This document shows positions 21,852 to 30,353 of a DNA stretch of 34,454 nucleotides, one piece after another. Position 1 is the stretch's first letter. Each line of letters begins with the position of its first letter. The translations under genes were made by a program, and so were the position numbers. The stretch comes from an uncultured Bacteroidia bacterium. Its GTDB lineage: Bacteria > Bacteroidota > Bacteroidia > Bacteroidales > Prolixibacteraceae. The notes below the pieces were generated by a model that did not search any database, was not told where the DNA came from, and saw only the letters and a program-made list of their open reading frames with translations. The stretch is from assembly GCA_903927965.1 (NCBI GenBank), contig CAIYPA010000345.1:1-34454 (forward strand), given 5' to 3'.

Positions 21852-22463
21852 CTATTTCTTAGCTTTTATTGGCCTGTAATACAGGTTCTTGGCTTCGATT
21901 TTCATTTTTGGGTTGTGGCCTTGGATCGCAAAGTGGCCCTCCTTGTATTCGGTATCGTCGTAAGTCATCACCAGTTTATCGTTGATCCAGAACTGGATAT
22001 GCGTTCCAACCATCATAATGTGGTAATTGAACCATACGCCGTCCTTGCTGAGGTTTTCGGTCGCTTTTCCTACTCCTTTACCCGGTTTCCATAACCAGCC
22101 GGTGTATGCATCCTGATTGTTGCAAATCTGGGCTTCATAACCACGTGGGAAATCGTCCGGTTTGTCAACAGGAGGATTGGCACGGAAATACATACCACTA
22201 TTGCTTTTTGCACCCGGATCAGAGGAGATGCGGAAATCGCCTTTCAGCTCAAAATCGGTAGCGGTCGCATTGGTATAGATATGGCCCATACCCCCTTCAC
22301 CTACAAGGACTCCATCCTGAACTGTCCAGGTTGCCTTGCCGCGTACGAACCAGCCAGTTAGGTCCTTGCCGTTAAACAAAGAGATCCACTTTGGTTTCGC
22401 ATCCATCGTGAGCGAAAAACCTGCCATTAAAAAGATAAAACACAGAACTGATAATTTTTTCAT
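21852..22463 (-). CDS. Secreted DUF1080 / 3-keto-disaccharide hydrolase-like protein
   Basis: From the ATG at 22463 it has 203 residues with a signal peptide (MKKLSVLCFIFLMAGFSLTMDA). The body matches the DUF1080 (3keto-disac_hyd, PF06439) concanavalin-like fold: WISLFNGKDLTGWFVRG, TWTVQDGVLVGEGG, FELKGDFRISSDPGAKSNSGMYFRA, WFNYHIMMVGTHIQFWINDKLV and GHFAIQGHN. Some members hydrolyse 3-keto-glycosides; many act only as binding or processing lectin-like proteins. It is the last gene of the glycan locus. Confidence 0.85.
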   Translation of the reverse strand: MKKLSVLCFIFLMAGFSLTMDAKPKWISLFNGKDLTGWFVRGKATWTVQDGVLVGEGGMGHIYTNATATDFELKGDFRISSDPGAKSNSGMYFRANPPVDKPDDFPRGYEAQICNNQDAYTGWLWKPGKGVGKATENLSKDGVWFNYHIMMVGTHIQFWINDKLVMTYDDTEYKEGHFAIQGHNPKMKIEAKNLYYRPIKAKK

Positions 22464-22540
22464 GATCAAGAAAATTAGAATTTGTTAATTTAAAAATATG
22501 ATTGAAAATTGTATGTATTTGAATTATAATTATATAATAA

Positions 22541-22635
22541 ACTATTTCTAAACTATTTCTAAACATTTCTATTATTTCTAAGTATTTCAACTTATTTCAA
22601 TTTATTCCCAGGTATTTCCATTTATTCCCCGTATT
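22541..22635. repeat. Degenerate decamer repeat (TATTTCTAAN type)
   Basis: About nine consecutive units with a spacing of about 10 bases: TATTTCTAAAC, ATTTCTATT, ATTTCTAAG, ATTTCAACT, ATTTCAATT, ATTCCCAGG and so on. It begins a few bases past the symporter stop codon. The same motif recurs at 28858-29080 and 33960-34153. Confidence 0.65.
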
Positions 22636-22641
22636 TCCTTC

Positions 22642-24255
22642 TCAACTTAACCAAATATACAAGAACAACGTAATCCCGGAAAGTATCGTTAAATGCAACC
22701 TCCAGTCGGTGATCCCTTCAAATTTAGGGATTCCTTTTGAATAGTTGATGGTTGTTTTCTCAAGCTTTAAAGGATCCGTCTTTTCGGTGAATGCCGAGAC
22801 TGCGAACAATACTCCTGTAATGAAGATCTCGGCCCAAAGTCCACGGTAACCAAAGTTAAGGGTGAGCGGATGGTGCAGCATCGGGAACATTTGTTTTCCG
22901 GCATCGGCCCCAACCAACTGATCGATCACAAATATTGTAGAGAGAACGATCCCGACCAAAACCGAAGCGGCAGCGCCCCTTAAGGTGACCTTTTTGCTGA
23001 TGATTCCAAAAAAGATTGCCGGGAAAACAGGGATAACCAAGTAAGCCGAAATGGTCTGCAAATATTTGTACAACCCCTCCTCATTCTTGTAAACCAACCA
23101 TGCAGCTCCCATACCCAATAAGGCAACAACCATGATCACATATCGTCCGAACCTGACCTGTTTCTTTTCATCCACATTGGGGCGAAATTCGAGAAGGAAA
23201 TCCCTGGTAACCAAGGTGGAAACTGAATTAAGAACAGCAATAGTTGAAGAGACAAGGGCTGCCATCAATGAAGCCAAAAGAAGGCCCCTTAAACCTGTCG
23301 GCAGCAGTTTGTTCAACAGCAAAACGAAGGTCTGCTTTGTGGCTTCGCCCTGAAGTTCACCTGGGAACAGTGCATAGGCGATAACGCCGGGCAGTGCGAA
23401 AATAAAGACAGGGGTCAATTTGAGCAGGATCGCAAACATTGCTCCCCACCTTGCATGGTGAAGATTTTGAGCTGCTAGGCCCCTTTGGACGTTGACCTGA
23501 TCGATGCCCCAGTAAAAAATACCTGCATAAAAAGCGGTAGCCAATATTCCCCAGAACGGATAGACCGGATCGTCATAGGGTTTCGCAATCGACATCATCG
23601 TTGGGACTTTTGTCATCAAACCATCCCATCCCCCAACTTTGTCGAGGCCGATAAAAAGCATGATCGAAGTACCGCCCAACATGATAACTACCTGAATCAC
23701 ATCGGTATAGGCAACAGCAGTAAACCCACCCAACATTGTAAAGAGGGCAACTGCGAATCCTACAATAATTACGGTTGTCATCACGTTCCAACCTAGGATG
23801 CTGTTCAAAACAAGGGCTCCTGCAAAAAGTGTGAAAGCTAGCTTTGTCATAACGCTGATGACAAGCATCAACCCCGAAAACAAGGTCCTGGCTCGCCGGT
23901 TGTACCTCAACTCAAGAAACTCAGGTATCGTAAAAATCTTATTCTTAATGTAATAAGGGTACAAAACCGCACATGCAAACCCCAAAGTAATGGCACAAGT
24001 GAGTTCAACCGACCCTGCTGAAAGTCCGTAGCGATAGGAGTCGCCAGACAATCCCACAAGGTGCTCCGCACCAATGTTTGTCGCGAACATCGAAGCCCCT
24101 ACTATGGGCCATTTCATTTTTCTTCCACCCAGAAAAAAATTGGAACTGTTCTGCCCTGACTTCTTACGATATGCCATAAACAAACCAAAAGAGAGGCTGC
24201 CTACTACAACACAGCACAACACGATCCAATCGAGAAAAGTTAGATATAAATTCAT
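22642..24255 (-). CDS. Sodium:solute symporter (SSS family)
   Basis: The 537-residue integral membrane protein has about 13-14 hydrophobic helices. SSS hallmarks include an N-terminal helix (LDWIVLCCVVVGSLSFGLFMAY), the NFFLGGRKMKWPIVGASMFATNIGAEHLVGL segment (about 39-69, sodium-site helix 1), IFTIPEFLELRYNRRAR, and the LLASLMAALVSSTIAVLNSVSTLVTRD helix with its conserved sodium-binding Ser/Thr. It most resembles the SGLT-like sugar branch. Placed 16 bases past the epimerase gene, it probably imports the sugar that the locus catabolises. Substrate not determined. Confidence 0.9.
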   Translation of the reverse strand: MNLYLTFLDWIVLCCVVVGSLSFGLFMAYRKKSGQNSSNFFLGGRKMKWPIVGASMFATNIGAEHLVGLSGDSYRYGLSAGSVELTCAITLGFACAVLYPYYIKNKIFTIPEFLELRYNRRARTLFSGLMLVISVMTKLAFTLFAGALVLNSILGWNVMTTVIIVGFAVALFTMLGGFTAVAYTDVIQVVIMLGGTSIMLFIGLDKVGGWDGLMTKVPTMMSIAKPYDDPVYPFWGILATAFYAGIFYWGIDQVNVQRGLAAQNLHHARWGAMFAILLKLTPVFIFALPGVIAYALFPGELQGEATKQTFVLLLNKLLPTGLRGLLLASLMAALVSSTIAVLNSVSTLVTRDFLLEFRPNVDEKKQVRFGRYVIMVVALLGMGAAWLVYKNEEGLYKYLQTISAYLVIPVFPAIFFGIISKKVTLRGAAASVLVGIVLSTIFVIDQLVGADAGKQMFPMLHHPLTLNFGYRGLWAEIFITGVLFAVSAFTEKTDPLKLEKTTINYSKGIPKFEGITDWRLHLTILSGITLFLYIWLS

Positions 24256-24271
24256 CGTAATTTTGTTGGTT

Positions 24272-25546
24272 TTAATTCAGTTTACCGGCGATCTTGTCCA
24301 ATCGGATAATGCTTTGCACCATGGCGCGTACCGTGTGGTAATTGATCTTCCACGAATGGCTCATGTGTGTCCAGATCGGTTCACCTTTTCGTGACATCAA
24401 CGGAAACCATTCGCCAACCCCTTTGTTAACCATCTTGTCCAACACAAAACGGTGAACGTTCACGTAAGCTTTCCAGTATTTCTCATCCCCAAAAATAAGG
24501 ACACCATCCAATAATCCGATCAGCACTTCAGCTTGTTGCCAGAACTCTTTCTCTTTGTCATAGACGCCACCCGAATGTGGGCCTTCGACAAAAACGCCAC
24601 CATACTCCCAGTCAATCCCATTATCAACACAATGGTCAAAAATGATTTTGAACAATTCAGAATAGGATGTAGGATCAACTTTAAGTATTTTCAGCGCATG
24701 AAACAACAGATGTGCAAATTCGGCATTGTGGCCATAGCAGGTATTGTCGGTGGCATTGCCTTTCTGTCCCTCTTCCGAAAACCTGTCCCAACCCCAGATG
24801 ATATCGAATTTGATCTGTGGGGCAACTGTCCAGTCTTTGTAAAATTGGGGTATGCCAGTTTTGTAAACCGGGTGGATGATCCGATTGATCAACAAATCAA
24901 TGTCTTCGAGCAATTTACGGCGGTGAACATCCTTTCCGGTACATTCGTAAAGCGTTGTATAAGCTTCCATCAGGTGCATGTGTACATCCAATGTTTTGCG
25001 GTCTCCCCCCTGACTTCCGGGTCCGCAAAGTGTCCAATCGCGGTGGAACATCTCCCAATAACCGCCATACATGGTATCGGCACAATATTTCTGGAGCAGG
25101 TCAAACACCTTTTCTGCATATTCCACACCACGAGGGTCTCCTGTTGCGAGGGTATATTCGCTTAACGAATAAATCGCAAAACTGTGACCATAGATGATCT
25201 TCTGGTCGATCTTCACGTTGCCTTTGCGGTCCATCATCCAATAAAAGCCACCGAATTCTTTGTCCCACATCTTGTTGATCAAAAAATCTGCCCCATGCTT
25301 TGCAAGATCGGCGAATGTCCCCTCACCATAACCGGCACGATGTGCGGACGAGATCGTGTAGAGGCAGCGGGTCTGTGCAATCAACGATTTTTCATCTTCG
25401 CCCGAATCGTTCCCATCCTTGTCGAAATGGGTCAGATACCCACCATTTACCTCGTCCTTCATGCGCGATGTCCAGAAGGGCAATAACTCATTAACCAAAT
25501 GGTTTTCAGCTTCTTTCCTTAATTCTAAAACTTCAAGTTTATTCAT
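24272..25546 (-). CDS. AGE-family sugar 2-epimerase
   Basis: From the ATG at 25546 it has 424 residues; a TTG three codons upstream is the only longer option. It is an (alpha/alpha)6-barrel of the N-acylglucosamine/cellobiose 2-epimerase family: FWTSRMKDEVNGGYLTHFD (25-42), KIIYGHSFAIYSLSEY (117-131), LDVHMHLMEAYTTLYE (186-201), YGHNAEFAHLL (271-281), FWQQAEVLIGLLDG (335-348), INYHTVRAM (401-409). The catalytic histidines expected at the second, third and last sites are present. Likely reactions are epimerisation at C2 of a hexose, an N-acyl-hexosamine or a disaccharide such as a mannoside-glucoside. It is cytoplasmic and pairs with the symporter downstream. Confidence 0.9.
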   Translation of the reverse strand: MNKLEVLELRKEAENHLVNELLPFWTSRMKDEVNGGYLTHFDKDGNDSGEDEKSLIAQTRCLYTISSAHRAGYGEGTFADLAKHGADFLINKMWDKEFGGFYWMMDRKGNVKIDQKIIYGHSFAIYSLSEYTLATGDPRGVEYAEKVFDLLQKYCADTMYGGYWEMFHRDWTLCGPGSQGGDRKTLDVHMHLMEAYTTLYECTGKDVHRRKLLEDIDLLINRIIHPVYKTGIPQFYKDWTVAPQIKFDIIWGWDRFSEEGQKGNATDNTCYGHNAEFAHLLFHALKILKVDPTSYSELFKIIFDHCVDNGIDWEYGGVFVEGPHSGGVYDKEKEFWQQAEVLIGLLDGVLIFGDEKYWKAYVNVHRFVLDKMVNKGVGEWFPLMSRKGEPIWTHMSHSWKINYHTVRAMVQSIIRLDKIAGKLN

Positions 25547-25620
25547 ATATTGCAAGTTAAATTATTGAATTGTCACAATGTTGAACCCGCGTTGGGGCTC
25601 CTGTTTGTTCGTTTTCATGT

Positions 25621-25770
25621 TCCTCCGGTTGCACTGGAGGTTATTCAGATTAAAGTCCTTCGGACCAAATTTCCCGTAGGGAATCAACTTTTTGTTAATG
25701 TCCTAACGGACAATCTGTCAATTCAAAATTACCTTTTCTATGGATATGAATGCCCTACGGGCAAATTGAT
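25621..25770. repeat. Hairpin-cluster repeat, inverted copy 3
   Basis: Read on the minus strand it gives, in order, GCCC-GTA-GGGC, ATATCCATAGAAAA, GTCC-GTTA-GGAC, TTCCC-GTA-GGGAA, GGTCC-GAA-GGAC and CCTCCAGT/ACCGGAGG. Copies 1 and 2 carry the first four in the same order. It fills the gap between the epimerase and the unknown gene (25547-25808). Confidence 0.65.
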
Positions 25771-25808
25771 AATCTAAAACATTTAATCCTTTTCCAAAAA
25801 AATTCACT

Positions 25809-26918
25809 TTACTTCTCCGTCAATTTCTGATGGATCGCTAAAAGGAAATCCCTATTATCGGCTGTGAGATAATGCATTTCGCCACCCATACGGTTGAAGG
25901 TCTTGCAATACCGCAGATAATAGGCCGGATTGTCCATCGGCGGTTCCCCATCTATCTGCCAGTCCCAATCCGATTTGGCCAGATCGACAATCAGCATGTA
26001 ATGGTTGTCGATATGGCTATTTTCCTGAATTTTAATATTTTGCGACATTGATAGGGCCTTTTCAAAAATCATGGGCGACATCACGGCCGATCCGATCGAC
26101 ATATAGACCCCGTTTTCAAGATTGCTCACATTTTTCGTAAAAGCAAGAAAATCGTTCAACGCAGTACGGCCAATCGCTGCGCCATGGTTCATCGGATGGT
26201 TGTAGATGATGTCGTGGCCAAACATTGGATGCCCGGTAAAAGGAATACCCAATGCAAAAGCTCGTGCCTGGACAGAATACTTTTTAAAAGGATGGGGAAT
26301 GGACATAAACCCAGTTGGGAGGTCAAACTTTTGAATTACTCCTGCAAGGTCGATGGCCGCAGCGGCACGATCAGGATTTGTCGATAAAATCATGATCGCC
26401 TCCTGTTGCAAATCATCGATAGATGGGATCTGCAACCCTTCGCAGGAGATCATCTTTCCCACCGATTCGCCATAACCCAAACTTTCGTAAGCACCTACAA
26501 TGATGGCCAGGTTGATGTAATAACCAGTTTTGTCCCAGATCCCAAACTGACCATGTTCGACATTCTCGCGCACATCCTCGCTCGATTTTCCCTGAAAAGC
26601 GAATTCCCAATCGTGTATAATGGCAGCACCGTTGGTCGCTAGGTGGTTGAGCCAACCCTCCTCCATCAATGCAATCAGGGTGGGCGCCATCCCATTCTTG
26701 ATCGTATGGGCACCAAAAGTGAGCATAACAGACCGTTTCTCCTTATGTGCCAGCAAGATCCGCTCAGCCGTTTTCGCTATCAGCTTTGCACCCGCTTCCG
26801 AAAGGTTCACAGGCAACTGATCGACAGGCACATTGTCCTTTTCGATATAGACCTTGTTTTTACGGTCAGCCAACTTTTTAACATCCAACAGACCCCTGTC
26901 AAATTTTGGGTAAGGCAT
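25809..26918 (-). CDS. Conserved unknown protein, possibly deoxyhypusine-synthase-like Rossmann enzyme
   Basis: 369 residues, no signal peptide. The most recognisable stretch is VMLTFGAHTIKNGMAPTLIALMEEGWLNHLATNGAAIIHDWEFAFQGKSSEDV (about 64-116). This pattern (a beta strand ending in an Ala-His loop, an IKxG loop, then NGA and HDxE) recalls NAD-binding deoxyhypusine-synthase-like folds, though I cannot confirm it. Later motifs are MSIPHPFKKYSVQARAF, TGHPMFGHDIIYNHPMNHGAAIGR and SHIDNHYMLIVDL, rich in His and Asp. The gene starts 6 bases after the PfkB-HAD stop codon, so the two are co-translated and probably act in sequence on the same sugar. Confidence 0.5.
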   Translation of the reverse strand: MPYPKFDRGLLDVKKLADRKNKVYIEKDNVPVDQLPVNLSEAGAKLIAKTAERILLAHKEKRSVMLTFGAHTIKNGMAPTLIALMEEGWLNHLATNGAAIIHDWEFAFQGKSSEDVRENVEHGQFGIWDKTGYYINLAIIVGAYESLGYGESVGKMISCEGLQIPSIDDLQQEAIMILSTNPDRAAAAIDLAGVIQKFDLPTGFMSIPHPFKKYSVQARAFALGIPFTGHPMFGHDIIYNHPMNHGAAIGRTALNDFLAFTKNVSNLENGVYMSIGSAVMSPMIFEKALSMSQNIKIQENSHIDNHYMLIVDLAKSDWDWQIDGEPPMDNPAYYLRYCKTFNRMGGEMHYLTADNRDFLLAIHQKLTEK

Positions 26919-26924
26919 ATCTTT

Positions 26925-28826
26925 CTATTTAATATTCAACAGATTCAACAATTGCTTAAGTTGCGAGAAGTCGGGAATAATCACATCGGCACCTGCTTTG
27001 ATCAGCCTCTTGCGTTTGCTTTCGTTAAGCCCATACCGCCGGAGTTCGTTGCTAGCCACGCCAATTGATATGCCACCCCGTTTGTTGGTTTCGCGCATCT
27101 CGACAGGGCCATCACCAAAGGTAACAACTTTACCCAAAGCATCTTCCGCGATCGAATCAAGGATGCGGTCCAATACGATTTTCTTGGCTTCCTTGTTGAT
27201 ATCCCCAACTGCACCATAAATGCGACCTTCAAACAGGTGGTCGTAACCTAAACCTTGAGCTTCACTTTTCACATCCGCTTCATCCGTCCCACTTGCAAGG
27301 TAAAGTTTGACACCTGCATCATGAAGTTTTTGAAGAAATGGAACAGCATTTTTCAGGGTGAAATCTTCAAGCCCAAGTTCCCCATTGGCATACTTCGCTT
27401 CACGAACCTTGACCATCTCCAGCAATTCGTCGTTGTAAATCTTCTTGTAACCGAATTCATCCAAAATTTTGTCTTCGGGAACGCACCCAAATTCCCGAAC
27501 CAGTCCGATCAAACCTTTCATCTGAACAAGGGTCTGAATTCCAGTGGTTTTATCTATGAATTCATCACAACGCTCTTTAACTTTCTGATAAAGGACTTCA
27601 TCCGCATCGTGGAAACGGTCACCCAATATGGCTTTGATCATCATGGGTCCCATGATCAATTCCCATCCTTCGCGTAAAGTGGAGATTGTCCCGTCGTGGT
27701 CGAATATGGCATGTTCGATTTGTGGGGTATGGTCCCATTTGTTCACGATTTCAATCTCTGTCCCTTCAAGGTATTTGGCATGTCTAGGGTTTTCTGCCAA
27801 TTCCGCAGAGAAAATATAATCAGGCTCCACGCCGATAGCCATAATCTCTTCAGGAGTTGCAGTGCCACATTGGAACAATTTCTGGACAGTCACACCTGCT
27901 ACAAACGACCCAATCTTTGCAGCGATGTTCATATCATATCCAGCCGCTAAAGTGGAAGCCGCACCCGCCAGGTAACTGTCACCGGCCCCAACAGTATCGA
28001 CCTTTGAAAGGATCATCAAACCTGGAATTTCGGAAATACCAGATCCATCAATTGTTAACGAACCCTTGCTTCCACGGGTGATAAACAGCGGTTTGCCATA
28101 TCTTTCATAAAGGGTGTTTGCAGAAGATACAATTTCGGAATAGAGGACCACTTCATCAGGTTTTTTATCCAAGCCGCATAACCTTGCAGCCTCAGTATCG
28201 TTCATTTTGCGGATGGCGCCAGTGTAATAATCGTTGAAGTTGCGGCTATCGACGATAAACATCTTTTGGGGGAATTGTGCGATCACTTCCACCAACCGTC
28301 TCTTAAAATATTCGATATGGATCCCGGAAGGAACCTGTTGATTGATCAAGACGATGTCAACCTCTGGAATTTCTTGGATCAGATTGCCGATCAGACGGTC
28401 AGCGGTTTCCTGCGATAATTGGTTGTAATTGCCAAAGTCAACACGGTTCAGCTCCCTGTCGTCGATGTAAGGTTTGGCATAGGTATGTGTGTGCCAGACC
28501 TCTTCCTGAACGAGCAGGTTGCGCGGATCAATACCTGTGGCTTTCATCACCTTAACCATTTCAGCACCAAATGGGTCGGTACCGATCACCCCAAAAGCTC
28601 GGATATCCTTAACACCCAACGCAGCCAGATTACTTGTTACGTTTCCTGCACCTCCCAAAGTGTAGCGTTGCTGCCGGACTGGACGTGTTGCCTGATTGGT
28701 CTCGACAGAAATCTCGCTCATCGCTTCATCGATAAACCAATAAGCGTCGAGACAAAAATCGCCGACCACCGCAATTTTCACTGCACTGATATCGCCAAGT
28801 ATTTTTTGCAATTGTTCCTTTTTCAT
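26925..28826 (-). CDS. PfkB sugar kinase fused to HAD phosphatase
   Basis: The 633-residue fusion has a first half (1-335) that is a ribokinase/PfkB kinase closest in pattern to the RfaE/HldE heptose kinase domain: VVGDFCLDAYW, LGGAGNVTSNLAALG (57-71), RELNRVDFGN and the catalytic VDTVGAGDSYLAG (276-288, base Asp283). The second half (about 370-633) is a HAD phosphatase with FDHDGTIS (375-382), LYLASGT (508-514) and FGDGPVEMRE (570-579). A kinase and a phosphatase in one chain suggest phosphorylation at one position and dephosphorylation at another, with an intermediate step possibly by the coupled downstream protein. This is not the standard HldE architecture, which ends in a nucleotidyltransferase. 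Confidence 0.85.
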   Translation of the reverse strand: MKKEQLQKILGDISAVKIAVVGDFCLDAYWFIDEAMSEISVETNQATRPVRQQRYTLGGAGNVTSNLAALGVKDIRAFGVIGTDPFGAEMVKVMKATGIDPRNLLVQEEVWHTHTYAKPYIDDRELNRVDFGNYNQLSQETADRLIGNLIQEIPEVDIVLINQQVPSGIHIEYFKRRLVEVIAQFPQKMFIVDSRNFNDYYTGAIRKMNDTEAARLCGLDKKPDEVVLYSEIVSSANTLYERYGKPLFITRGSKGSLTIDGSGISEIPGLMILSKVDTVGAGDSYLAGAASTLAAGYDMNIAAKIGSFVAGVTVQKLFQCGTATPEEIMAIGVEPDYIFSAELAENPRHAKYLEGTEIEIVNKWDHTPQIEHAIFDHDGTISTLREGWELIMGPMMIKAILGDRFHDADEVLYQKVKERCDEFIDKTTGIQTLVQMKGLIGLVREFGCVPEDKILDEFGYKKIYNDELLEMVKVREAKYANGELGLEDFTLKNAVPFLQKLHDAGVKLYLASGTDEADVKSEAQGLGYDHLFEGRIYGAVGDINKEAKKIVLDRILDSIAEDALGKVVTFGDGPVEMRETNKRGGISIGVASNELRRYGLNESKRKRLIKAGADVIIPDFSQLKQLLNLLNIK

Positions 28827-28857
28827 TACTTTAAGATTAATTTTTAAGATATTGTAT

Positions 28858-29080
28858 ATTAATTATTTCTGTCTATTTCAATCCGTTTCATTCCTTCCAC
28901 CCCTGATCCCCTGAAGGGGAAGCAAGACAGAATTTCAACTTATTTCAATCTATTTCGTTTCTTCCACCCCTGATCCCCTGAAGGGGAAGCAAGACTTGCA
29001 TTTCAATTTATTTCGTTTCTTACCCCCTGATCCCCTGAAGGGGAAGAATGACCTATGTTTCTATGAATTTCAACTTATTA
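28858..29080. repeat. Tandem hairpin-plus-TATTTC repeat array, three units
   Basis: Three units of about 60-67 bp, each with TATTTC-type decamers followed by a CCCCTGATCCCCTGAAGGGGAAG hairpin segment (near 28899, 28966, 29023). The array lies between the kinase gene and the stop codon of the glycosidase-like gene read into it, so it may form the mRNA 3' end of the upstream part of the operon. Confidence 0.7.
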
Positions 29081-30349
29081 CTACTTATTTCCCTTCGCCG
29101 TCGGATACATATAAATCGCCACATCACCCGGTTCGATTTCTGTTGAACTTGCATATTCGCTGGCAGGGATCAAAGTGCCATTTTTCAGGACTTTCTTCAC
29201 TGTTGTATCTGTATTGATGATCAGCTTCATGCTCCTTTTAAAATCACGGTTGACGATCACAAGGAAGGAATTTTCACCGTTTTCGAGTACCGATACCACA
29301 GCACCCTCACCCACTGTTTCAAGTAAATTGATAGTTGAAGGCAATTTTGTGAGCCGCTTTGTCCCGTTTGGAATATCCAATCCTGTTTGTGCCACTGAAA
29401 CCACTTTGGCACCCAGAAAGACGCCACTCAGATTTTGAATTTCGTTGCTGATTTTTTGCAGCCGGTCGAAAACCACAGTGCGTTTCCCTTCTGAATCGAG
29501 TGGGGAACCAAATCCCCTGAAACTCCAGTATTCGATCCCCTGCGCACCGTAAGCGAGATCGACATAAACCTGCAAGCTCAATTCTGCAAGGGTCGGGACA
29601 TCATGCACAAAAGTTTTTTCAGGTTTGTAGCTGGTATAGAGTTGATAGAAATCATTCAAAGATGGCTGGGGAGCATCACCCGAGTAGGCAAGATAGGAAG
29701 TCGATAGTGCGAACGCCCAGAAAAGCCGACCATCTTTCTGGTATTTATTGGCAAAGAACTCCATATTTTCATACCACCTTGGATGGACGCCCCCATCAAC
29801 GACAGGGTAGAAATCGAAAGATAAAAACGGGGCCGGAAACAGTTGATCGAAAGTGTCAACATACTCTTTGTAGGTTGGCGTCCCAAATTTACTTTTGTTG
29901 GAATTGATGTCCGGATACAGGTTTACAAAACTATAATGCTTTTTATCTGCTGATTTTAAAGCCTTTGAAAGGTCGGCCAATTCCTTGAATTTTGACTTAT
30001 CCGGTTCATCGCCAAGATAATAACCTTCAAGGGCAGGATGGTTCATGAATTGTTTTGCCACTTTTTCAGGATCTGATTTCATTTCAGGGCATGAAATCAT
30101 AAGTTTGATCCCCGCTTTTCCGGCTGCATCCAATCCTTTAGCTATGGCGTCTGTGGAAGGAAAGAATGCAATATCGATGTTGACACCCACATCTTTCAAC
30201 TTTTTGTAACTTTCGACGGAGACTTCGGTGGCCGAAATACCACCCCATGACATCACAGGGATATTTCCTTTGGTTTTCAATTTTTCCTGGGCCGAAAGGA
30301 TTCCCATGAATGAAAGGGCGATGAGCGATGAAATGATTAATTTTCTCAT
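29081..30349 (-). CDS. Secreted TIM-barrel glycosidase-like protein, paralogue 1
   Basis: From the ATG at 30349 it has 422 residues and a signal peptide (MRKLIISSLIALSFMGILSAQ). The longer frame to 30433 overlaps the preceding gene and hides the signal. A (beta/alpha)8-type domain starts at PVMSWGGI and contains HPALEGYYLGDEP (104-116), with Glu115 a candidate acid/base, LSFDFYPVVDGG (177-187) and AYGAQGIEYWSFRGFG (266-281), with Glu273 a candidate nucleophile. This two-glutamate pattern fits clan GH-A enzymes. A C-terminal beta domain (about 320-422) includes SVLENGENSFLVIVNRD. It begins 4 bases after the next paralogue's stop codon. Substrate unknown. Confidence 0.65.
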   Translation of the reverse strand: MRKLIISSLIALSFMGILSAQEKLKTKGNIPVMSWGGISATEVSVESYKKLKDVGVNIDIAFFPSTDAIAKGLDAAGKAGIKLMISCPEMKSDPEKVAKQFMNHPALEGYYLGDEPDKSKFKELADLSKALKSADKKHYSFVNLYPDINSNKSKFGTPTYKEYVDTFDQLFPAPFLSFDFYPVVDGGVHPRWYENMEFFANKYQKDGRLFWAFALSTSYLAYSGDAPQPSLNDFYQLYTSYKPEKTFVHDVPTLAELSLQVYVDLAYGAQGIEYWSFRGFGSPLDSEGKRTVVFDRLQKISNEIQNLSGVFLGAKVVSVAQTGLDIPNGTKRLTKLPSTINLLETVGEGAVVSVLENGENSFLVIVNRDFKRSMKLIINTDTTVKKVLKNGTLIPASEYASSTEIEPGDVAIYMYPTAKGNK

Positions 30350-30353
30350 AATC

